The notes under the pieces were generated by a model. The model was not told where the DNA came from and ran no database searches. It worked only from the letters and a program-made list of their open reading frames with translations. Made by a program: the position numbers and the translations under genes. Positions 1-11,548 of a stretch of DNA of 64,000 nucleotides are shown here, in pieces (within the stretch, counting starts at the first letter, position 1; every line of letters begins with the position of its first letter). The DNA is from Litoditis marina (lineage: Eukaryota; Nematoda; Chromadorea; Rhabditida; Rhabditidae), in the NCBI GenBank assembly GCA_964036275.1, contig OZ038435.1, forward strand, positions 5,208,001-5,272,000. Direction: 5' to 3'.

Positions 1-1328
1 AGAATGAGGAGAAACCAGAGACCTAATAAAATGAATACGGAAAAACAGTGGAAGAGCACACGACATAGAGAGAGAGAGTTACATAGAGGGAACGTGAGAG
101 AGAGAGAGAGAGAGAGAGAGATAGACATATAGGGGGAGTAAGTCATGATTTGAGCGTGACGTGATCGTCGCTAACCGAAGAGCCGACACCGTTCCAAATG
201 GCGCGGCGCTCGCTAGGGAATACGATGCTTACGAAGTGGGTTCGCGCTTGATTTGGTTGTCTCCTTCTAGCGCGCGCCGCGTGAAATTGGGACAACGCTA
301 GTGCTAGGCGATAGGATACACGACTCTCTCTCTCTCCATCTCTCTGTGAGATAGCGCTAGCCCTCTGGATAAACTCCGCACGACTTGATTTATGTCTGTG
401 TCACTTGGTAGCTCCGTTCCAATCAACCCCAACTAACAGCTTTAACTGTAGCCGTTGTCACTTCTTCGAAGACTGATGAAGAGGTGACAAAATCTTCGTT
501 GTAGTTTGATCTCGATACACGTCATGATTCACGAAATGGGACCAAAAAGCAGCGGGATCAAAATACAACCACAGCGAGACAGGGTATAGTTCGTTTCACC
601 AATCGATGACTTTCTACAGTAATCTATCAGAGATTTAAACGCATTTATCTAGTCAACAAACAGAATTAAAGATTTACGGTTTTGTATGCTTGTAGTACCC
701 AAAGTTGAAAACTGAATCACAAAGTTTGAACTATGTACAACACCTACAAGATATGATAAGTTCACTTAAAAGTTTCATTATCTTACTGTAGAGGGCAATT
801 GTTTCGTGAAACAGACTATAACACACAGTAGAGGGCCTACACAGGAATACAGGCACTGTTTTTATTTTCTGCTGATTCTCTTTGGACCACTGATATTGAG
901 CAGTTGGGAGATGTGTACATACTTCATTCACATAGCCGAACAACCAGCCAAGCCATCGCTTACTACGCGTAAAGGTTGTGAACCGTGGTGAAGCAGTAAA
1001 TCTACCAGGAAAAAGATTGGGAACCTACCAGTTCTCTCTGAAATCCTAGCAAACATACCACTTACTGTTTCATAGAGCAGTGTTGAAATGTTCCACGAAA
1101 AGTTGCGACATTGTCGAAAAGTTCTTTTCAAGTAAAAGAAGTGCGTCATGCTCTGAACAAGGGAAAATCGGGTGACAGCTGGGCCAACAATACCATACTT
1201 TCTTTCAGTTCGGGTACCAACAAAGAATTCGGGTAAATTGCTTGAGAAGGGCGGTGAAATTACAAAATGATACGATCTGTCAGTCAGTTCTAGCAATAAA
1301 GGAATAAAAACTCAATAAAACATAAATG
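1..1328. other. Intergenic region with GA/CT microsatellites
   Basis: A GA-rich microsatellite runs at ~96-121 and CT-rich tracts at ~325-345. Positions 150-300 are relatively GC-rich and could be promoter-proximal to a gene to the left, but no exon is supported. A copy of the GTTGTAGTTTGATC dispersed repeat lies at ~495-590. Confidence 0.4.
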
Positions 1329-1922
1329 AATTTGTCTAAAAAAACGATGTAAAGTGAGAGACGATTAGCTTTTGAGATTGAACTGCATGGAATATAGAAA
1401 AGGAGGACAATAACTCAAGAGGGAAATAAAAAATGTAATCTCGCAATTTTCATGGGTCAAAAACATTTTGTTTTTCAGTGAAAAAAACTTGCAGCAGACA
1501 ATTAGATGAAACGTCCTAATATGATTATCACCATTGATTCGAAAATGATAACAGAACAGAGTACACTATATGTTTCTTGAATATTCATGTAAAGTTAGCA
1601 TTCTAATAGCCTAAGTGTGCACTTTGTCGTTTCACGTTTCCGAGTTCTGCTGTGTTTAACATGTTTCACGTGACTGTGCGATAGACTGACGGTGTAGCTG
1701 ATTTTTGTTTCAGATACGTTTTTAGTGTAAGCGGACTTTTCTAAAAGCTTTAGCATATATTTTTTGAATCAGTCTGTCAGGATGATCATGAAAATTGCGA
1801 GATTAGATTTTTTATTTCCCTCTTGAGTTATTGTCCTCCTTTTCTATATTCCATGCAGTTCAATCTCAAAAGCTAATCGTCTCTCACTTTACATCGTTTT
1901 TTTAGACAAATTGTCCTCATTT
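1329..1922. mobile_element. Hairpin element with ~126-bp near-perfect inverted arms
   Basis: The left arm (1329-1454) and right arm (1787-1922) are reverse complements with only one or two visible mismatches. The outer ends read AATTTGTCTAAAA and the inner ends CATGAAAATTGCGAG. The ~330-bp loop is AT-rich and includes a dispersed repeat (CATGTTTCACGTGACTG) also seen at 57.7 kb. No ORF is present. It is probably a young non-autonomous DNA transposon; no clear target duplication is visible. Confidence 0.75.
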
Positions 1923-2035
1923 TCTATATTTCCGAAGGAAATAATGAATCAATAGATAGGAAATAATGAGCATCTAATCAATTATTATTAAACTTTTTTC
2001 AACGTAACAATGAATACTAAGTTGATTTGCAGAAC

Positions 2036-2640
2036 ATAAACTGCGTTAGAACTCTGGTTAGTAAGCATTCTCTCAGAAACCGTGATCAATCCTTGATTTC
2101 GGGCAGCGCACGTGTGGCGCCGTCCATTTTTTCTTCTTTCGTGACGATTTGGCTCAGTCGGCAGAGCAGCGTACTACAGTTCAGTAGGCCGAGGGTTCGA
2201 ATCCTTTCACGGACAGCATTTTTGTTTTTGTTCGATTAACCTTTTTATGTAGTCAGGATCTCTACGGATTAACACAATTGCTTTTCCAATATATTTTAAT
2301 CTATTCACACACGCTGGGTTGATGCTTTAAAAACAAAAACTGCGTTACGAGTTTGGTTAGTAAGCCTTCTCTCAGAAACCGTGATCAATCCTTGATTTCG
2401 GGCAGCGCACGTGTGGCGCCGTCCATTTCTTCACTCTTCGTGGCTATTTGGCTCAGTCGGCAGAGCAGCGCACTACAGTCCAGTCCGCCGAGGGTTCGAA
2501 TCCTTTCACGGACAGCATTTTTGTTTTTGTTCGATTAACCTTTTTATGGAGTCAGGATCTCTACAGATTAACCTAATTGCTTATTCAACATACTTTAATC
2601 TACTCCAACTACCAAAAAACAAAACAACAGCTCACTTCGC
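2036..2640 (+). repeat. Tandem pair of ~300-bp tRNA-like (SINE-like) units
   Basis: Two copies (2036-~2335 and ~2336-2640) share ~90% identity by eye. Each contains a textbook pol III A box TGGCTCAGTCGG and B box GGTTCGAATCC (2150-2161 and 2194-2204 in copy 1). Neither folds into a standard acceptor stem in my hands, so I call them tRNA-derived repeats, not functional tRNA genes. A shared T-rich tail follows each tRNA-like part. Confidence 0.7.
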
Positions 2641-3902
2641 ACACTCCGCACATCTAGAAGTGATCGTGAAAGCAGCTGAATGCAATGTTTGCAAGGCGAT
2701 AAAATGGCTCATTTTCAACCGATTGGTCCAAGATTTCAGATTTACACATAACTCTGCTGTTTCTAACTATATTCCAAATTTCAGACGAATCGGTTAAATT
2801 CGTCGGTTTTGCGGCCGCCGCGCCACGCCGCGCCGCGCCACGCGGCCGCCGTCGGAAGACATTTTTGCGAGACGATATTCAGCATAACTGTAGATCACTG
2901 GTCGCACATTAAATATCGAATAGCTCAATGATAAAGCCTTTCCTCCTCTATCTCTTTCCATCAAAATCTCAAAAATCCGTTCAGGAGTTTTTGAGAAAAT
3001 GGCATAAAACCACTTTTGAAAGTCCGCAATGTTGTGATCAAAAACTAATCTGCGCAGCGCTTCGCGCGATATACTTCGAAATTGTAAGTTGGGGTACAAG
3101 CGAAACGTATCATTTTTCTGTCACTCTTTTCATAACATAGCTTAGCTTTTCTCTTATTTACCCGAATCAAAAGTCAACTTCCTGCTTCAATTCGAATAGT
3201 TGGCACCAATGGCTGGCTTTGTTAATGCAGTTTGCTCCCAATGACCTTGATATTAGTTGTGACTCGAATTCTCTTTTGTGCTGAGATCATCTGTTACCCC
3301 TACAGTACCCATCTCACAAATGTTTTTCTCTAAAATTTAATGCTAAATTAGCTTTGTGCTAATAAAAATCCCCAGATCAAATTTGTTGATAGTTGAAATC
3401 TGACTGTTTCTCTTTCATCAAAGTTCATCATAGATTTAAGTTTCATTATAATAATTACATCGTGGAAACAACATTCTCAAACAAAATACCATATTTAGCT
3501 GATACTTTGAGGTTTATATAAACTAATTATCAGATATAATTTATTAATAAGGTCCGTCTGTAATTAGTCATAAGATCAATTTTCTCATAAGATCAGGTTA
3601 GTCATAAGATCAATTTTCTCTCCTGTACAGAACACGCATATTATCACCATTTCACAAATCAAAAAATTATAATGACATCTGTATTTAGAGAAATTCCACC
3701 TATAGTGCTACTCACAATGCACTGTTAATAGCCTACTTAATCTCCCGTAAACAAATATAAAATGAGTTATTGGTTGAGTTAATGAATAAGGTCTACATCC
3801 TCGAGAGTTATATACAGAACTATATACAGAAAACTAGCTAGGGAAAAGAAGTTGTTATAGAAAACGTAATAATATTTTGGATGCTTCTTCTAAAGAGTAA
3901 AA
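2640..3902. other. Intergenic, no gene seen; GC-rich patch near its start
   Basis: AT-rich sequence downstream of the unknown-function gene. It holds one strongly GC-rich patch (2808-2856, GCGGCC/CGCGCC repeats) and a GCGCAGCGCTTCGCGCGA stretch at 3051-3068 like the end of the Helentron-like elements. A direct repeat of CATAAGATCA occurs near 3570-3610. No supported coding exon. Confidence 0.5.
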
Positions 3903-6900
3903 TCACTCCTGTTTGATCGTGGTCATTGAGACTGCCGCTTTGCGAAAATCTTCCATGGTCAACTTCTTAGTCTTCAAAATATTCTCCAAGACAGGGTAGA
4001 ATTTTTCTTCGAACGCGTAACAGTATTGAGTTCCTGAAAAAAATATATGAAGAGAGCTGATCAATGTATTCACAAAAAAACCTTATTCATAGATACCTCC
4101 TAGGGTTGTTAATCGAGTTCAAAATTTCGAGTTTTCGAGTTTTGGGAAATTTCGAGTTTTCGAGTTTTTGAGTTTTGGGAAATTTCGAGTTTTGGAAAAT
4201 TTCGAGTTTTCAAGTTTTGGAAAATTTCGATTTTCGACTCGACTCGAAAATTTTCGAGTTTTTTCGAGTCGAGTCGAGTTTCGAGTTCGACTTTAACAAC
4301 CCTAATACCTCCTAATATCGAAAAAAAATAAGTAATAACACCTCTACAAAAAAAGTTAGATCTATTTTTCTATATTATACCCCCTATTTTTTGCTTCCGG
4401 TTACCACTATATTCGGTGTTGTCCGTTATTTTTGGGGTTGGACCGATTCGTGATATATAAGAACTAACGACCAAGTTGTAAAAAAGTTACCTGGAATCTT
4501 TCGGAGGTACGACTGACTGTTGACCGCCTGATAGAGAATTGCTCGAACTTTCTTCGTTTGGTCAGACTGGAATAATCAAATATGCTGTAGTTGTAAAACT
4601 TAGGGTACAAAAAAATGGTATAGTAAGACAACGGCGCCAGTTTACATATTATGCTTTTTGGACTTTTGTGTTGTGCCCACCCGCTGCCAACAACACTAGA
4701 AACTGTCATTAATATGTGACGTCCTGGTGACAATTCGAAGCGTTCATCACTTTTTCGATACACTGTAGTTTCCGGAAAGTATCCTGATTATCTTATTAGT
4801 TTCCATATAATAACTACCATACATATTACATTGGAAAGTGATGCTTCAAAAGAAGGCGGCGATTAGTCCCTCGGAGTTGAGCGTTATACTGTAGGAGTGC
4901 GCATAGCAGCGGCGGGCAGAGATTGGTTTGACTTTGACGTCGAATCCAATTCGACCCCCTCCCATTTGAAAAAAATAGAATAGTCCTATTTCAACAAATG
5001 AACAGGAATGTTCTTGGTTTCAATTGCGAAAACCGTACAATTTTCAACCCCCTCTGAACCAAAAACGACGATCCCCCCCTCCTTGACTTTTTTCCATATC
5101 TGCCCTCCCCTGCGCGTAGAAACGAAATAAACCAGAGAAATACTTGCTTCGTATGAACATCAAGTTCACCAACCTTGCTGAATCCCATGCCATCGAACAA
5201 GACCTCAGCAAACTTCGACAAATCCTCAAATCGAAAACCAAGTTCCTTGGATGATCCATGGAAACTGGCGACGTCGTGGTCCGAATTCAGAAGTGCGTCC
5301 ACCAAAACTTTCCAGATACGGCCTATAAAAGTAATACAAAGTACTCATTTTGAATGGCATTTTAATTTAGTTTAATTTAATTTAGAATTTTATTTGCTTA
5401 TGATAAACATTCAATTTTCCTTCTAATCGGGAGATTGCGTAATAATGGGGATCGGTGTACCACTGACACCAAGTTCTGTTAGTTGTTCTTATACTTTTGA
5501 TTAGAAGTTAAGATGTTCTGCTATTTATTCCAGAACATGAACATCACATCAAGTCGTAATCAAAACGACGTAGGCTTTTACATTACCCATAAAATAGTTG
5601 GTTCTACTAGCTAACCACTGTATGAATGAATATCCGAACCTTTTTGTACTCGGCCTTTCGCAGTCACGGGCTTCCGCTCGACTTCTGAAACTACTTTCTG
5701 CATTAGGAAAGACAAACAGAACACATATTTTCGCGAAATTTCGACAACAAAGTGCATTTTTCTCGACTTCGCTTGAACTGAATAAACAGTTGCGACAGTT
5801 ATGTAATGCAAACTTCTTGAGAAGAAGGTTCTAAAGATAAAGAAAACCCATACTGGTACCACGGACCTCACATACCTGTAAGGTGTGACTACACTAGAGA
5901 AATGAATCCGTTTTACGATTTAAAGACGTAACATTTAACAGTTTTGAATCCAATATCGGCAAAAGGGGGCCATTTTTTCAAATTTTCTGGCCTTTCGAAC
6001 AGGTTTATTGGAGTCTAACTCACCTTCGCCTCTTTCCAAGTATTCGAAGCCCTTCTGCTTAAAATCTTCTAGACTGACGCCTAGTTCAGCCAGGCAATGC
6101 TCCATCATTATCCAACCATCTCTCTTGAAAATGTATGCGGTACCTAAAATACTACTAACAACTTGAAACTATATGCCACTTCGAATCGGGCTGAGCATGA
6201 AAGTCATCAACTGAGCATCATTTCCCACAACAATTTACAACTTGAAGAATACTAGACGTGGGGGAGTGCGAGTGTGTAGTGGTGAAGGCTCCACCGCTCC
6301 ACCCCTACCCCCCCCCCCCCCCCCCCCCGTCTCTGAGGCTGTCACTTACAAGTTCCGCGTGGAGAACAGGGTAACTTTGACCATCTTAACTAATTTATGT
6401 TCTAGCAGATAACCGTTAGGCCATAGCAACACCGAACGAAAGAAAAAAATTACCAAAGCTACTCTTTGTCTTCGCTAGATATCGATCTTCTAGACATGCA
6501 TTCCACAGATACGTGTGCAGTCTTCCCCTCAATTTATCCTGAAATTGAAACATTCATTAAGCAAAGCGGATAACTTTTCGGATAGGTAATTCTACTATAA
6601 CCAGCCTGGCTATGGCCGGCAACTGGAGCTGGACCGATCGAAAGTTTGTGCAAACTAAAACTCCGATCTACGTAATTGTCAAACTAAAATTATCGATCAA
6701 AAATCGTAGAAAAGTGTGAAACTGTTCGACTAACCGCAGTACTTTTGCTGACCGGTGCCAGTTTCTCGGCCATTCTCCCGTAATCGATAATGGAGAAGGC
6801 CAATTCCTCGGGTGTTCCGGTGAAGACGGCAATGTCTGTCTCGTCGTCCGCCAGTGTCTCGGCGATCAGTTTCCATAGAATCGCTGGAGAGAAAATTCAT

Positions 6901-9900
6901 TTTCTTCAAGTAAATTCATTTTCTCCCTCAAATTCAGAAAAGAAAAGGCAATCAGTTTACATAGAATGGCTGGAAAGGTAGGGAAATTCACCCTCAGAAA
7001 AATTAGTACAACTTGCCACTATTCTAGAATTAGCAAGCTATAAAAGCATGGACAATCTGCGTGTCGTCTCTGACTGCAAACTGTCTCGACGAGGCCGCTA
7101 CAAAAGTGGCTGTCCTTATAGGCGGGGAAAAATTACCAAATTTACACATATATCCGTCAATTTGCCAGTGAACCAGATCGTAGTATTTCAAACGTCGAAC
7201 AACGGAAATCGTTACTTCTCTCCACGTCTACTTTCAGTATTTCCTGAGTTGTGAACGCAGTCCTTCTTCTCGGAAGGTTTGTTAATGCACATCTTTACAC
7301 TCGATATTCTCTCTAGCACTCACAGACTTTCCCGGCCTTGGGGACCGGCGTACCACTGCCGGGCACTACGAAGGAACTGCTCAAGACCTCCTTCGGTTCT
7401 CCTTTAACTGAATCTGAAATGATATCAGTCGAGGCAGTGGGAAAATGAATACATTAGCTGACTTGTCTGATACGTTGCATGATGAATAATGTGGTGTTTT
7501 TTCAGAAACCACCCGTTCACTCGGTGAATCTATAATGTAACAATTAATTCTAGAGTAAACTATCTGTACCTCATAGAGCGAAAGTGTCCCCAAACATATA
7601 TTAAAAAACCAGCTCTCGTTGAAACGGTTATTACGATATATCTTAACGGTTCGCTCTTTGAAAAGTAGGCACATAAGGTGTATGTTACCCTGTTACGCTG
7701 TGTTTGTAGTTTGATCCGGTTACTTTTTCGCTCTAAACTCGTAAACCATGGCGTGTATCAAGATAAAACGACGAAAAGTCGCTCATTTCCTATAGTTTGA
7801 ACTTGAGCAACTTACCGTAAGGGCTCTTGACAGTTTCCGCCGAACTGGTAGGGTATGAGCATGATACATCTTCAGTCGGCTGTCCTGAATAATCCACACT
7901 CTCGGTCATAGATGCGTCGAAGTTATAGGACGTGTCGTGGAAAGCTGAAACGAGAAAACTATTGTAGTCAAATTCTTAATGAATTGTTGTATAAAAATGC
8001 CCATCATTGGTACTTTGAAAAACGCAGAATATCTCAATTTCCCATTCAATTCAACAAGAAAGGTGTAGAAGGAAGATAAATAAAATTTCCCCAACCCCTA
8101 ACACGTCAGGATATAACTAGTGGATGTAGTTATTTTTTCGGCAAACTTGAAGAAGGTTATGTATTGTGGAGAACCATTGAAGTAACCTACGCATCATAGT
8201 CGGATCGTAGCCAGCATCATAGAAGGAAGTCGCAGCAGTTGAGGACGAAGCATCCGGAAGATCTTCAAAACTTTGAATTAGTCACAACTCAAAAACCTTT
8301 ATAGAGCAAGGCTTCTCAATGGTTTGGACTACTACATTCGCATACCTTTCATCACTGACCCTCCAAAATATGATCTGGAGGTCAACTTCGCCAAACTTTC
8401 TTAACGTTCAGCTAAAAAGCGTTGAACTGCCATCGTACTTTATTGGCATAAAAATTCGTGATTTCGCATCATAAATTCAAATATTTCCGACTTTAGTCAA
8501 AAGATACTTTACTGGATTAAGGTTTAGGCACAGGCACTCACAATCCTTTGGCGAAGACGAAGAGCTCGTGACATGGGTGAGATCGGTAAAGACTGGTCCT
8601 TCCTCCGTGGGACCCTGGGATCCATCTTCTGAGCTGAGCGGAGGAGAGGTGGAGTTGGAATGGAAGCCATCGTCACGACTATCCGGTCTACCAGAATAAC
8701 TAGACGTCGAGGCACCTAGAATCATCACTTTGTTTTTCGTACTCTCTCTCTTCCTTCATATCTCTTATTTCACAGCTCTCTCTCTCTCTCTCTCTCTTTC
8801 TTTCTATCTCTCTCTCTATCGATCTCTCAATGTCTCTCTTTATTCCTCAAGCTCTTTCTCTCTATCTCTTTCCCAAACGTCCCCTCTCCGTCCTAATCTC
8901 TCTATATTTCTATCTTATAGTATAACAAAGCTACAGTACCCAAAACCTTGTTCTATTATCAACTGGAACCTGACCGTGGTTTATCACACACAATACTGTA
9001 AGTACCACTAAACGTTATAAAAATGGATGCAACCAAACACCAGTAAAGTTGTCCGGATAGTCAAAAAAATTAAAAAACGGACTACTATTTCGCCGAAAAG
9101 TAGAAAATTGGTCTACCTTTGACGAAAAATTATAAATTTTCACGTGTTTACATCTGAAAACGGACTACTCGCTCTGTCAGACCTTACTGGTATATGGAGG
9201 TATATGGATGGAACAAAAATTATCCAAACTAACTTTCAGCATATTGAGGTGGACAGGAACAGAACAGGTCCAGGGTAGGAACCACCGCCAGAGGCTCTTT
9301 TTTTATACGATCCTGCAAATCAATCGATATTATTTGTAAATATAAATGTAACGGACGATTTCCAAGCTAGCACATTCACCAATCACAATAATATGATCAA
9401 CTGATAGGCTGATTACACAAGCAACCGGGTTTATATGAACCAAAAGTCAACCCAGTTGCTTTTGTAAAGAAAATTCGGTTGATTTGGTGAAGAAAGGCTG
9501 GTTGGTTGGTTCTAAAAGCAATTTGGTTGATATCAACCCGGTTGCTTGTGTAATTGACCTGATAAATATGTTCGCTTTAAAAATTTCCCGTTGTGCAAGT
9601 GTACGGTAGGGTGAGAAATCTAGGCGTGATTCAGTTTCAGCCTGAAACTGAACTGAATCACGCCTAGATTTCTTTTCAGCTCAGAGAGAACGTGAGAGAA
9701 CCAGCAAACCTCAGTTGCTGGTTTCCTACTACCTTAAACTACGAGATATATGTGGCCTTCTATATGTAACCGGGTTTTTTGGTAACCTAACCGGTTTTTG
9801 GTAACCCTTTTTTCAGGTTACCTCAGTAGGTAACCGGTCGGTAACCTGAAACTTAAATCCGGTTACCAAACAAACTAACGGTAAAAACCACATTTTACGT

Positions 9901-10228
9901 TAGAAAAAGAGGTAACCGGTTTTTCATTTTCGGTTACCGACCGGTTACCTACTGAGGTAACCTGAAAAAAGGGTTACCAAAAACCGGTTAGGTTATCAAA
10001 AAACCCGGTTACATATAGAATTCACCGATATAGGCCATGTAGCCTAAATAGAGTCTCTGTCGATTTCTAAGCCCAAGTGAAGAAGGGGTAGAACTTTTCA
10101 AGTAAACCTGTTAGTCTCGCAAGTTTTTTTTTCGAGATTTGCAATAAAAGTAAACTCACCAGAAGCTCGAACAGTTGACGTTTCTCGGCCTCAGAGTTGC
10201 AGTGAAACGCAACATACCTAGGAGCCAT
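3903..10228 (-). CDS. Multi-exon gene of unknown function, 438 aa, with C-terminal duplicated ~115-residue module
   Basis: I do not recognise this family. Twelve exons join with consistent phases (minus order): 10160-10228, 9234-9312, 8542-8715, 8191-8262, 7816-7944, 7324-7407, 6735-6883, 6454-6538, 6024-6143, 5174-5322, 4491-4566, 3903-4033. The total is 1317 nt including TGA. The start ATG at 10228 lies 16 nt after a TTTTTCAG acceptor, a likely trans-splice site. Residues ~23-200 are Ser/Thr/Pro/Asp-rich and probably disordered. Residues ~203-320 and ~321-438 are two copies of one helical module, both opening with IWK(L/V)-type helices and containing an A-x-F-x-G-x2-x-EL motif. The first exon of each module is 149 nt with phase 1 in and 0 out, and the second is phase 0 in and 1 out, so the module arose by genomic duplication. 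The module's size and nematode setting vaguely recall SPK domains, but I see no decisive motif. The exon 4 acceptor (TTTTGAAG) is non-canonical in its tract. Confidence 0.82.
4101..4304. mobile_element. hAT-type MITE with perfect 8-bp target duplication
   Basis: The ends are TAGGGTTGTTAA and its reverse complement. Flanks are ATACCTCC at 4093-4100 and 4305-4312, a perfect 8-bp duplication typical of hAT transposons. The interior is made of TTTCGAGTTTTCGAG-like repeats and GAGTCGAGTCGAG. It sits in the last intron of the unknown-function gene. Confidence 0.88.
6308..6328. repeat. 21-base poly-C tract
   Basis: Uninterrupted C run in an intron of the unknown-function gene. Other long C/G runs are at 44675-44692 (18 G), 57833-57846 (14 C), 47928-47939 (12 C) and 30812-30823 (12 C). 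Such tracts are a recognised feature of nematode genomes and are prone to instability. Confidence 0.95.
8770..8880. repeat. CT-rich microsatellite region
   Basis: Imperfect (CT)n and TCTCTCTAT repeats within intron 2 of the unknown-function gene, close to the acceptor of the exon at 8542-8715. On the coding strand this is a purine-rich GA tract. No other feature. Confidence 0.9.
9036..9196. mobile_element. MITE, CATACACCAGTAA family
   Basis: The left end ACACCAGTAAAGTTGTCC and right end GACCTTACTGGTATATGG are related inverted ends. The internal CGGACTACT and TTTTCACGTGTTTACATCTGAAAA segments are shared with the other copies in this window. Confidence 0.75.
9411..9554. mobile_element. MITE with ATTACACAAGCAACCGGGTT ends
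   Basis: Inverted ends of 20 bp (ATTACACAAGCAACCGGGTT and its complement) bound ~145 bp with internal GGTTG repeats. A diverged relative with ACACATGCGACC ends lies at ~18120-18212. Confidence 0.75.
9613..9677. repeat. Long perfect-looking hairpin
   Basis: AGAAATCTAGGCGTGATTCA and its complement form arms of about 28-30 bp separated only by a short CAG/CCTG centre, in intron 1 of the unknown-function gene. It is compact enough to fold as an RNA stem or to be a tiny MITE. Confidence 0.75.
9759..10020. mobile_element. GGTTACC-rich palindromic element, copy A
   Basis: The whole element is nearly palindromic. It starts TATATGTAACCGGGTTTTTT and ends with the complement, and is built from repeated GGTTACC/GGTAACC words with an ACCGGTTACC core. 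It lies in intron 1, 140 bp from exon 1 of the unknown-function gene. Confidence 0.85.
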
Positions 10229-10243
10229 GATGAGAGAATCACT

Positions 10244-10246
10244 TCT
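10244..10246 (-). promoter_or_regulatory. Likely trans-splice acceptor of the unknown-function gene
   Basis: On the minus strand TTTTTTTTTCAG ends at 10245, 16 nt before the ATG at 10228, with no upstream coding exon evident. This is the usual geometry of a spliced-leader acceptor in nematodes; an ordinary 5'UTR intron is the alternative. Confidence 0.5.
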
Positions 10247-11548
10247 GAAAAAAAAAGTTTTGATCAGTTCGTCATCTCTGCTAACAAAAAACAGTTCAAA
10301 AACAATAAAACGCGAGCGAAAAATAACCGGGAAAAAATCAGAACGACATACGACAACTGTTCAAATGAGAGAGCCAGAGACCTAGTTGCTAATGGCAGTA
10401 AAAGTCAATTATCAGCTATCCAACTTGTGTTGCGGCTAAATATGACTGTCAAACGTTGAACCAACTACAATAACTGGGGGATAGGGAGAACAGCTATTCT
10501 CAATTAACCTGTCTGACCTCCCCAGGAAGGTGTTCAGAACCCAATGATGAGAACCCGTGGCAATTATGCCTCATAGAGAGCAAACTACAAAGTTCAAAAT
10601 TCACTTATCATATATGATTCTCCAGATTCATCCCTTTATCAGGCTAGTTAGACACTATTTAGTTCTTTTTTAGCTACAATCTAGAACCTCCCCCTATTAA
10701 ATAAACCTCTCGATTGTGAGAAGAACGATAAACAACAAGCATACTACGACATCGTTATGTTTTGAACGAAACAACAGCTTGATTTGAACTTCATACAAGA
10801 TAACATTCTTTCAAGAACAATTCAAACCGAAATAACCGGAAGGCAACAATACATTTGGTAGTAACGAGACAGCAGCGAAAGAACACTGAGATAACGAAGG
10901 CTTATTATCATTCGACCAAACATAAGTTTGAACCAGAGAAACAAAATCAACTGCGCACTCCACAAACGGAAGTGGGAAACGAGCAACACGTAGATCACAA
11001 ACATCAGTCGATATTACAACATTTCCTAGGCATACATCTCAGAAAAGGTGAAGGCAAGAGACAGAAATAACTCAAATTGCACATACGAACCCGCAACAGG
11101 CTCGAGAATAAAAGTCTCAAAAACAATAATAAACGTCCAGTCAGCTGGCAGGTACTACGACTGACGACAGTAAGACCATGAAAAGTGTTCTGGGAAGCGA
11201 ATGTCATAGTTCAGCCCAATAGTACACAGCCAGCATAACAATTAACACGTGCACACCAAAAGGGAGATGATTTGAATTTCTGTACAACAATTCCCATAAC
11301 AACAAATGGAATCCTACAAATCAGATCAACTCATCTCATAAAGCTAACATTCTCAATGACCAGAACTCGAATTTCATTCAAAGAATGATTTCCCAGTTCT
11401 CGCCAAATCTCCCAGAAATCAACGTGATTCATGCTCTAACGTCAACCTAATCAAAAACCGAGTTGCTGTGGATACAATATTACAATCAATTTTATCTAGT
11501 ACACAAACATGAAGAGAAATGCCTGTGAGATTGACAAGAGGTCAACGA
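10247..11548. other. Spacer between two same-strand genes; no coding exon seen
   Basis: 1.3 kb separate the stop of the RING gene (11549) from the start of the unknown-function gene (10228), both on the minus strand. It should hold the 3'UTR of the first and the promoter of the second. It is AT-rich with no recognised repeat. The gap is longer than typical nematode operon spacers (~100 bp), so an operon is not supported. Confidence 0.5.

Noticed and set aside
928..1296. 122-codon minus-strand ORF
   Set aside because: No motif, no neighbouring exon in phase, and composition like flanking non-coding DNA.
2150..2216. Functional tRNA gene
   Set aside because: A and B boxes are perfect, but I could not form a standard acceptor or anticodon stem, and the unit is a 300-bp tandem repeat.
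2808..2856. CpG island or promoter from the GCGGCCGC-r​ich patch
   Set aside because: Only ~50 bp long, composed of short repeats, and not next to any supported transcription start.
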